DNA of 49,025 bases from an uncultured Bacilli bacterium (GTDB taxonomy: Bacteria; Bacillota_I; Bacilli_A; RF39; UBA660): the NCBI GenBank assembly GCA_944351765.1, contig CALVPR010000005.1, forward strand, positions 1 to 49,025, read 5' to 3'. Position numbers and translations under genes: made by a program. How positions within the stretch are numbered: the first letter of the stretch is position 1; each line of letters opens with the position of its first letter. Positions 1 to 6,280 of this stretch are shown here, piece after piece. The notes beneath the pieces were generated by a model. The model did not search any database, was not told the origin of the DNA, and saw nothing but the letters and a program-made list of their open reading frames with translations.

Positions 1-50
1 AGGGGAATTCTACCCTTTTTTTGTATAATTTCATAAAAACTTGTTTAATA

Positions 51-79
51 TTTACGTATTTAGAATGCAATAGCATAAT
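51..79 (+). promoter_or_regulatory. Candidate promoter of the XRE regulator
   Basis: TTTACG (51-56), a 17-nt spacer and CATAAT (74-79) form a plausible sigma-A promoter. The paired 17-bp repeats that follow directly would lie over the transcription start, so repressor binding there would block this promoter. Visual match only. Confidence 0.45.
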
Positions 80-80
80 T

Positions 81-120
81 CTCACCGAATGAGTGAGTAT
101 ATTTTCACCGAATAAGTGAG
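81..120 (+). promoter_or_regulatory. Twin operator-like repeats before the XRE gene
   Basis: Two copies of a 17-bp element, CTCACCGAATGAGTGAG at 81-97 and TTCACCGAATAAGTGAG at 104-120, start 23 bp apart, about two helical turns. Each is itself an imperfect inverted repeat (CTCAC/GTGAG arms). They sit between the candidate -10 and the ATG of the XRE gene. This arrangement is typical of an autoregulated XRE repressor; the repressor identity is inferred. Confidence 0.6.
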
Positions 121-149
121 AAAATATATTTAGAGAGGTAGGTGTTGCG

Positions 150-404
150 ATGAATAATAAAAAAGATGAAAATTATATTTATTATCTTGTAGCACATAAC
201 CTTAAAATTCAGAGAAAGCTAAAAGGCTTAACCCAAAGTAAATTTGCCGAATTGTGTAATTATAGTGATGGTTTTATAATGAATATTGAAAGTGAAAAAT
301 ACCATCAAACATTTAGTTTAGGAACTTTATGGCGATTTGCACAAGTTCTAAACATAGATATAAGAGAATTATTTAGACCTATTGATAGTAAAGATGAGAG
401 TTAA
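150..404 (+). CDS. XRE-family HTH transcriptional regulator
   Basis: This 84-aa protein is essentially one Cro/C1-type helix-turn-helix domain. Helix 2 and the recognition helix fall at about residues 28-50 (LTQSKFAELCNYSDGFIMNI), followed by the usual ERG-like turn and a C-terminal helix ending in IDIRELFRP. A ribosome site GAGAGGTAGG precedes the ATG. It is probably a DNA-binding repressor of itself and perhaps of the divergent mobile module; paired operator-like repeats lie in its leader. It is convergent with the relaxase gene and shares a hairpin with it. Small regulators of this type are common on conjugative and mobilizable elements. The target is inferred. Confidence 0.85.
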   Translation: MNNKKDENYIYYLVAHNLKIQRKLKGLTQSKFAELCNYSDGFIMNIESEKYHQTFSLGTLWRFAQVLNIDIRELFRPIDSKDES

Positions 405-428
405 CAAAATATGTTAACTCTTATTAAT
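397..428. terminator. Hairpin terminator between XRE and mob genes
   Basis: AGAGTTAAC (397-405) and GTTAACTCT (413-421) form a perfect 9-bp stem with a 7-nt loop that includes the XRE stop codon. The tail TATTAATTA is only moderately T-rich. Lying between convergent genes, it may serve both. Confidence 0.5.
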
Positions 429-1714
429 TATCTAGATAAATCATTATCTTTCTTTTTCCTATGATCGTAATTCTTTTTGCTAGACTTCAAATAATCAGGA
501 ATATTTGCATAATCAAATATTTCATCTTCTTTTGAAGTACCTTTAGATATTTTAAATACATCTTCCATATCAAATTGGTTATTATCATAACATTTTTTTA
601 TTTCAAAAACAGTTTCTGCTTTTATAATTTCATTTCCATATTGTAAAACTTTCCTAAAAAAATTTTTGATTACCATTAGAATAGTATCTATATAGTTTTT
701 TAGTTTGTTATTTTCATCTGATAAACTTTTATTCTTTGTAATAAGTGATTTAACTTCTTTTTGAAGTTTTTTATTTTCTGTTTCTAATGATTTATGGCTT
801 TTAGTAAATTCATTAACTTCAGCAAATAAATCATCTAATTTAGGTTGAAATTCCATAATTTTTTTAGATTCTGTAATAACCTTGTTCATAGAATCAAAAG
901 TATCCTTTTTAACTTTTACATATTCTTTATCAAACAAAATATTTTTAGTTGTTTGCATTTTAGATTCAAAATTATTTATAGCATTGTCTAATTTTTTATC
1001 TAAAGCACCTACTTTATTCTCATAATACTTTGTAGTTTTCTTTAATTCTTTTACATTTTGATGTTGTGCATTACTACCTTTAATTCCTCGTTCCAAATCA
1101 TAACCCTTATCAGCTAGTCTTTTATAATACTTATCTTGTAATTCTGATAAATGAACTTTATCTTTAATATATTGTTTTTTTGATATAGTAAACCTTTCAG
1201 AATTTGTTCTTTTATCATACTTTTTGACAAGTGGTACAACAACACAATGAAGATGAGGTGTCTCTTCATCTAAATGAACAGTTGCATGTAGTACTTGTTC
1301 TTTTGTATATCCTAAATCTTCATATACGAACTCCATACAAGTATCTGCCCAATTTTTAATATCATCTCTTGTCATATTGTCAAAAAACTTATGCGTAGCA
1401 GTAAATAATAGTTCATCAGCTACTACATTTTTTGATTTATTTAACATTTGATTAAATGTCTTTTTTCTATCTTCTCGTTCTGTTTTCATTCTTTCATCAT
1501 GTTCTTTTTTGTATTCTTTAGTCAAATTATAAAAACCCTTAACATATTTTTCTGTTAAGGGCACTAATTCTATATTATTCTTTGTTAGTTTTATTTTTAT
1601 ATTAGGGTTAGAATTATATGCTTTCTTCTCCCTTTTATTATGTGATCCTATTTGTGCTAAATCTTGTAAGGTATAAATAGGTTCACTTCTAAATATTGCA
1701 TAATTTAAATTCAT
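428..1714 (-). CDS. mob: MobV-family plasmid mobilization relaxase (Mob/Pre)
   Basis: Relaxase of the Mob/Pre (MobV) family, 428 aa. It would nick oriT and pilot single-stranded DNA in transfer driven by another element's conjugation machinery. The N-terminus (YAIFRSEPIYTLQDL, then IGSHNKREKKAYNSNP) is the family signature. The metal-binding histidine triad is visible as HLDEETPHLH near residue 150. The C-terminal half (about 220-350) is a long coiled coil. The start is the ATG at 1714 behind GGAGGTG with a 9-nt gap; the longer frame begins at a TTG inside that ribosome site. No replication gene is next to it, so this looks like an integrated mobilizable element or its remnant. Its oriT is unresolved. 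Confidence 0.93.
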   Translation of the reverse strand: MNLNYAIFRSEPIYTLQDLAQIGSHNKREKKAYNSNPNIKIKLTKNNIELVPLTEKYVKGFYNLTKEYKKEHDERMKTEREDRKKTFNQMLNKSKNVVADELLFTATHKFFDNMTRDDIKNWADTCMEFVYEDLGYTKEQVLHATVHLDEETPHLHCVVVPLVKKYDKRTNSERFTISKKQYIKDKVHLSELQDKYYKRLADKGYDLERGIKGSNAQHQNVKELKKTTKYYENKVGALDKKLDNAINNFESKMQTTKNILFDKEYVKVKKDTFDSMNKVITESKKIMEFQPKLDDLFAEVNEFTKSHKSLETENKKLQKEVKSLITKNKSLSDENNKLKNYIDTILMVIKNFFRKVLQYGNEIIKAETVFEIKKCYDNNQFDMEDVFKISKGTSKEDEIFDYANIPDYLKSSKKNYDHRKKKDNDLSR

Positions 1715-1741
1715 ATATTTTTTCACCTCCAATTATCACAT

Positions 1742-1772
1742 AAAAAAAGTATGTTTTAGTTACATACCTTTT
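1742..1772 (-). terminator. Terminator after the OLD nuclease gene
   Basis: On the minus strand GGTATGT...ACATACT forms a 6-7 bp stem followed by a run of seven T. It overlaps the stop of the upstream OLD gene and ends just before the relaxase ribosome site. The hairpin could also be part of oriT, which in MobV elements usually lies just upstream of mob. Confidence 0.6.
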
Positions 1773-3462
1773 ATACAAATTGCAATTCTTTTTCTTGCTT
1801 GGGCTTTTTTAAACCATATACTGAACTAATCATATTATATAACTCTTCAAAATTTTCTTTTGATTTACCAGAAATCATATTTTTGCAATTAACTATAGTT
1901 TCATCATCACTACAAATAATAGCTGTCATTATATTTGAGTAAGAAGAATTTTCGGGCATTTCTAAATATACAGCTATATTAGATAAATCATTTTTTTCAA
2001 ACATTTCTTCCATTCTTACTTTTCGTTTTTTACTTTTATTTGGCAAAACCATTAGTTTATTACTTTCTAATTTTCCAAATGATTTAATCGCCTTTTGATA
2101 ATAAGAAATTCCCTCTTCATCATTATCCCATAGTGCAATATATTTTTTATTATAAGCTATCATCCTAGAAATATTATTATAAATACTTTCAGCATTAACA
2201 CAAGGCATAATTATATAATCATCTATTTTTCCTTTTAAGAAAATTTCTAATGCATATTTATCATGAATACCTTCCACCAATATTATTTTTTGCTTTTGAG
2301 TAAAGAAATCCCAATCAGATACGCCCAATGCCTCATAAACAGGTTGTAATTCACTCATTTTTTTAACATCAGTTTTTACATTAGTAATTTTACTTAATTC
2401 AATATTTTTCTTACTTTTATCTTTTTGTACAATATAAATATATTTAGTAGGAATATATTTTGGATCTAATAAATGATGTGTATGTGTACAATAAATTACT
2501 TTTCCATCTCTATTAGAAATATTTTTTATCATATGGCAAAGGCGCTCCTGTGCAACCGAATGAAGATATGAACCTGGCTCATCAAGTAGATAAATAATAT
2601 CGTTATTGGAACCAGTAGATTTAGGGTTATATTTAATTTTCATAACAAAGTTAAAAAACCATAAAAAGCCTTTGCTTCTTTCTTCAATCTTAAAGAATCT
2701 ATCTTTTTCACCTTTTTTTTCAACAATTTGAATTTTAAGAGTATTATTATTTTCTATTTTTAACTTAATACTTAAACATCCTCCATCGTCCAAAGATATT
2801 TTTCCCCACTCTTTTATTAATGTTTTATTGATTTCTGATTCAACATCACTTAATATACCTAGTTTTATATTTTCTTCAGGTTCTTTTATAATATCAAAAA
2901 TTGAAGAATCAATTTTGTTAAATGCCCTTTCATATATACCAAGCCATCCATATAGTTCATCAGGATTTTCTGGTATTTGTATTTCATTTTTAGGTCTTTC
3001 AATAAAATCATCATTATAAATAATATACGGTAATCTACTAACAATTTCTTTTCCAATTATTTTTCCATCATTTAAATCATCTATCACTGATACACTATAT
3101 TCTTTTGTATCTAAATTTCTAGAAATTGTTATTTCTGAAAAATTTGGAATATCACTATACTTTTTTCTCATTTCTTCATCTGAAATACAATTCAAAAAAT
3201 CAGTTTTTTTTACAGAAATTTCCGCTTCAATAGTAGCAGTTTCTTTACTTTGTGGATTGTAAAAATTCCTTAATTCTTTTAAATGTCTTCCTTCATATTC
3301 TTTATCATTGGCATAATCAAATGCAAAAATTGCTTGTAATATAGTTGTTTTACCTGATTCGTTTGCACCAATAAGAGGAACTAATTTATTTTTTTTAATA
3401 TCTATTTCCATAGGTCCCTCAATAGCTCTATAATTTTTAATTATAAATTTATTATATTTCAA
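1771..3462 (-). CDS. OLD-family ATP-dependent endonuclease (AAA + TOPRIM)
   Basis: A 563-aa overcoming-lysogenization-defect type protein. The N-terminal ABC-like ATPase has Walker A GANESGKTT (about residues 32-40), Walker B with the adjacent Glu in IIYLLDEPGSYLH, and a switch region VIYCTHTHHLL. The C-terminal TOPRIM domain has the catalytic Glu in IILVEGIHDKYA and the DND motif in IALWDNDEEG. Members cleave DNA and often act in phage defence (P2 OLD, GajA of Gabija). No UvrD-like helicase or reverse transcriptase neighbours it, so it reads as a stand-alone class 1 OLD. The start is TTG at 3462, 5 nt from GAGGTGG; the longer frame starts inside that site. Confidence 0.9.
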   Translation of the reverse strand: MKYNKFIIKNYRAIEGPMEIDIKKNKLVPLIGANESGKTTILQAIFAFDYANDKEYEGRHLKELRNFYNPQSKETATIEAEISVKKTDFLNCISDEEMRKKYSDIPNFSEITISRNLDTKEYSVSVIDDLNDGKIIGKEIVSRLPYIIYNDDFIERPKNEIQIPENPDELYGWLGIYERAFNKIDSSIFDIIKEPEENIKLGILSDVESEINKTLIKEWGKISLDDGGCLSIKLKIENNNTLKIQIVEKKGEKDRFFKIEERSKGFLWFFNFVMKIKYNPKSTGSNNDIIYLLDEPGSYLHSVAQERLCHMIKNISNRDGKVIYCTHTHHLLDPKYIPTKYIYIVQKDKSKKNIELSKITNVKTDVKKMSELQPVYEALGVSDWDFFTQKQKIILVEGIHDKYALEIFLKGKIDDYIIMPCVNAESIYNNISRMIAYNKKYIALWDNDEEGISYYQKAIKSFGKLESNKLMVLPNKSKKRKVRMEEMFEKNDLSNIAVYLEMPENSSYSNIMTAIICSDDETIVNCKNMISGKSKENFEELYNMISSVYGLKKPKQEKELQFV

Positions 3463-3480
3463 AGTAACCACCTCATATAT

Positions 3481-3511
3481 ATTTTAGCACACATTTCCAG
3501 TAAATTGCCAA
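3481..3511 (-). promoter_or_regulatory. Candidate promoter of the OLD gene
   Basis: On the minus strand TTGGCA (3506-3511) and an extended -10, TGCTAAAAT (TAAAAT at 3481-3486), are separated by 19 nt. The spacing is long, so this is tentative. Confidence 0.35.
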
Positions 3512-3521
3512 AATATAACAT

Positions 3522-3547
3522 AAAAAGTACTTATTTATGAGTACCTT
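3522..3547 (-). terminator. Terminator after the amidase remnant
   Basis: On the minus strand AAGGTACT...AGTACTT forms a stem of about 7 bp followed by TTTTT. It resembles the hairpin at 1742-1772. It closes the short amidase remnant. Confidence 0.55.
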
Positions 3548-3657
3548 AAATCGCCGTATTTATTAGACTTATAGCCATTTCCTTGTTTTTGGATTTTTCA
3601 GTATCCCCCATGTCCTGGATCTATTACAACTCCAGTTAATTTTCTTTCATAATCCAA
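3535..3657 (-). pseudogene. Remnant of an N-acetylmuramoyl-L-alanine amidase (Amidase_3)
   Basis: A strong ribosome site (GAGGTG, 6 nt before TTG at 3657) starts a frame reading MDYERKLTGVVIDPGHGGY and then TGA at 3600-3598. VVIDPGHGG is the metal-binding N-terminus of Amidase_3 endolysins and CwlD-like enzymes. The frame continues past the TGA for 20 codons, including GNGYKSNKYG, before TAA at 3537-3535, right at a terminator. The remaining ~150 residues of an amidase are absent. I read it as a decayed phage or element lysin with its expression signals still intact. Selenocysteine or Trp recoding is unlikely. Confidence 0.6.
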
Positions 3658-3727
3658 GTTAATCACCTCTATAATAATTTATGTTATTTAACTAATTTTG
3701 TCATATTATTATAAAAAAAATACAACT

Positions 3728-4672
3728 TTATTTTTTGTATTTCTTTAAAACTAACATAGAATCATTTATTCTATCTTGATTATAATATATTTGTTTTTCA
3801 AATATAAACATATTAAATTTAATCCATTCATTAAAAGTGACATTACTAGGATTAATTGCAAATTCTTTTATATGTTTTCTATATTCATTTTGTTTATTTA
3901 AACGAATTATTCCATCAGAACTATATAAAACTGGTAATTCTAAAGAATCTATAGATAACATTTTATTAGTTAATTCCCATAATCTAACATGCTCTAATAC
4001 TCTAGCTAATCTTGAATTTCCATCTCTAAAACATTGCAAAGAAGATAATAATCCATGAATAAGAATAGGATTTACAAATATATCCTTTTTGTCTAACAAA
4101 GTTTTATCATTATATAAATTTAAAATTAATTCTAAGGCTATTTTTATATTTCTATAATCTATTGGAATATAAGAAACACTATTTATGGATACTAGATTTC
4201 CATCATTTGAATAAAAACATTCTCCCACTATAGTATCATTTCCATTTCTATATTGACCGGTTTCTTCAATAGATGGAGATAAACCATTTAATAATATTTT
4301 ATGATATTGACATAATTGTTTTACAGAACAATCTTTATTTTCCTTTTTATGTTTTATTGCAAAATTAGTTGCTGACTTATGATTAGAATTCATAAAAACT
4401 TGTACCAAAAATGGACTTACAGATTCTAATACTTGGTTTCTTTTTATTTCTTCATCTTTTAATGACTTTAAAAAAGGAAATTTATATTCCAACAAAAAAT
4501 CTAATGATTTAATATAATCTAAATATAATTCTAATATACTATCAATTAAAAATTTATTATCATCATCAAGTTGAAAATTATTTAATGCATCAAAAACAAA
4601 TAGACCTGTTTGTTTTACACTACCTGATTCTAATAAATTTTTCTTAAAATCCTCAAATTCACTTTTTGTCAT
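3728..4672 (-). CDS. Fic/DOC-family protein with a divergent active site
   Basis: A 314-aa protein with a Fic fold. The flap-like segment ETGQYRNGNDTIVG (about 137-150) and the core LQCFRDGNSRLAR align with the Fic motif HxFxxGNGRxxR, but the catalytic His is Gln and the second Gly is Ser. Fic enzymes transfer AMP or related groups to target proteins; loss of the His normally abolishes AMPylation, so this copy may be inactive, regulatory, or use other chemistry. No short antitoxin frame is seen beside it. The ATG at 4672 follows AGGTGA; a longer frame begins at a GTG in that site. It has its own promoter. Confidence 0.75.
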   Translation of the reverse strand: MTKSEFEDFKKNLLESGSVKQTGLFVFDALNNFQLDDDNKFLIDSILELYLDYIKSLDFLLEYKFPFLKSLKDEEIKRNQVLESVSPFLVQVFMNSNHKSATNFAIKHKKENKDCSVKQLCQYHKILLNGLSPSIEETGQYRNGNDTIVGECFYSNDGNLVSINSVSYIPIDYRNIKIALELILNLYNDKTLLDKKDIFVNPILIHGLLSSLQCFRDGNSRLARVLEHVRLWELTNKMLSIDSLELPVLYSSDGIIRLNKQNEYRKHIKEFAINPSNVTFNEWIKFNMFIFEKQIYYNQDRINDSMLVLKKYKK

Positions 4673-4702
4673 TTTTATCACCTACTAATACAAGTAAGTA
4701 AA

Positions 4703-4731
4703 ATGTTACAATAAACCAATTCATTTGTCAA
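4703..4731 (-). promoter_or_regulatory. Promoter of the Fic-like gene
   Basis: Minus-strand TTGACA (4726-4731), a 17-nt spacer and TAACAT (4703-4708). The -35 is perfect; the -10 is weak. Confidence 0.55.
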
Positions 4732-4760
4732 TAATTTCTTTATAAATTAACTACTTATTT

Positions 4761-5345
4761 TTATTTGTTTAAGACATTGTTTATAATTTTTCTAATTTCT
4801 ATTATTCTACTATTTATAAATTCTGGATGGTCTTTAAACCATTTTATATTTAAAGGAGATGGATGAGGTAATACTAAAGTAAGTTTACCATTAATATAAT
4901 TATTTTTAAAAATTAAATCATTAAAATTAGCTTCAGGGAAAAATACTTTAGCAGCTTTTGCTCCAATTAAAATATATATTTTATTATTTATATATTCCAA
5001 CTCTTTTTTTACCCAATTTTCATAACATATTTTAGGTGGCATTCTATCATTACCGTTCTTATCTTTGCCTGGATAACAATGTGATAATGCTGCTATATAA
5101 AAATTATCAGGATTATAAAAAGTATTATCGTCTATTTGATACCAATCATACTTTAATCTTTTACCACTCATGTCCGTAAATGGTTTTAATGTATTATGTA
5201 CAGTTGCAGATGGAGCTTGACTAATTTGTACTATTTTAGAATTAATATTACCTAATATTACTGGATGTGGTTCAAAACCAAATCTATTTTGGCATATTTT
5301 ACACTTTTTAATATCATTTATTAATTTATCAAATTCTTTATTCAT
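4761..5345 (-). CDS. Uracil-DNA glycosylase superfamily protein, likely 4Fe-4S
   Basis: A 194-aa protein of the UDG superfamily, which removes uracil or damaged bases from DNA. The N-terminus has CKIC. The first active-site motif appears as ISQAPSATVHNT, and the second as LPHPSPLN near the C-terminus. A second cysteine pair (HCYPG ... KICYENW, spaced by 16 residues) combines with CKIC to give the C-x2-C / C-x16-C layout of Fe-S-cluster family 4 enzymes. The usual GEAPG motif is changed to SQAPS, so substrate range is uncertain. It lies 37 bp after the unknown 295-aa gene, probably in the same transcript as the P-type ATPase. Confidence 0.8.
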   Translation of the reverse strand: MNKEFDKLINDIKKCKICQNRFGFEPHPVILGNINSKIVQISQAPSATVHNTLKPFTDMSGKRLKYDWYQIDDNTFYNPDNFYIAALSHCYPGKDKNGNDRMPPKICYENWVKKELEYINNKIYILIGAKAAKVFFPEANFNDLIFKNNYINGKLTLVLPHPSPLNIKWFKDHPEFINSRIIEIRKIINNVLNK

Positions 5346-5382
5346 AAAATACCACTTCTATATATAAAAAAAGATAAATATA

Positions 5383-6270
5383 TTACCTTTTCTTAAAATC
5401 AACTTCTATTATTTTGCTACCATCAATAACTAATGCATCAGCAATATATAAAATTCTCCTAATTTTTTCTAATAAATTTATATTGTTACTATTATTAATT
5501 AATGTCACACATTTTAAAAATTCTTCTTTAGTTTTATTATCACAATTTTTCATTTTTCTTATTTTCTTCAATCGAGCAAAATCACTTTCTGAAAACAACA
5601 AATTACTAAATTCTGTAAGAATTTCTATATTTTCACTACACATATCATAGACATCATCAATTGTAAAACCATGTATTAAATCCAGTCTATTATCCCCTTC
5701 AAGTGCATCTAAATAACCAAGCGTATCACTTATATTAGGATTTTTACTAAATGAATAATCAGCATCACATAATATTGTTTCTAATGTCCTAAAATTATTA
5801 ATATCCTTTTTAATTAATTTTTCTATTCTAGTAATTACCTCTTCATTTAATATGATTTGTCCTGCTTTTTTATAAAAAGAATAACTTATTCCAGAATTAT
5901 AGACACTTCTCATAATAGCATCTTTGACCTCTATATCTAAATCTAAATATTTTAATTTTAAAGTATCTACTAATACCGTATATATAATAATCGGATACAT
6001 ATCATATAAATTCTCATCAAACATAACCAAATTATCTAAAAAATACTGAATATCTTTTAAAAATTTAGCTAAATTCTTTTCACTTATCCAATTATTGTTC
6101 ATAATTTTCAAATATATCTTATCAAATTCTTTTTTTAATATCTTATCGTTATCACTTAAATCATAATAATCTTTATATATACTATCAACGTAATTTTTAA
6201 GTTTTCGTATATCGTCTTTTTGTGATTTACTATATTCTCTATGTTTACTAAAATCTATTACTTCTGCCAT
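5383..6270 (-). CDS. Uncharacterized 295-aa protein
   Basis: I do not recognise this protein. It is highly charged, rich in Asp, Lys and Ile, with no signal peptide, membrane span or metal motif, and appears all-helical. The N-terminus MAEVIDFSKHREYS resembles the short DFxKH leader seen on many small Firmicute proteins but assigns no function. It starts 4-5 nt after GGAGGA and only 10 bp after the P-type ATPase stop, and is followed 37 bp later by the UDG gene, so the three are probably cotranscribed. Confidence 0.7.
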   Translation of the reverse strand: MAEVIDFSKHREYSKSQKDDIRKLKNYVDSIYKDYYDLSDNDKILKKEFDKIYLKIMNNNWISEKNLAKFLKDIQYFLDNLVMFDENLYDMYPIIIYTVLVDTLKLKYLDLDIEVKDAIMRSVYNSGISYSFYKKAGQIILNEEVITRIEKLIKKDINNFRTLETILCDADYSFSKNPNISDTLGYLDALEGDNRLDLIHGFTIDDVYDMCSENIEILTEFSNLLFSESDFARLKKIRKMKNCDNKTKEEFLKCVTLINNSNNINLLEKIRRILYIADALVIDGSKIIEVDFKKR

Positions 6271-6280
6271 ACATCCTCCG

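Noticed and set aside
1771..3462. Gabija GajA
   Set aside because: The ATPase-TOPRIM plan fits, but no UvrD-like GajB helicase gene is adjacent, so a stand-alone OLD nuclease is the safer call.
3598..3600. TGA read as Trp (Mycoplasma code)
   Set aside because: TGA ends several intact genes, such as the HD gene before valS, and Trp in conserved proteins is TGG.
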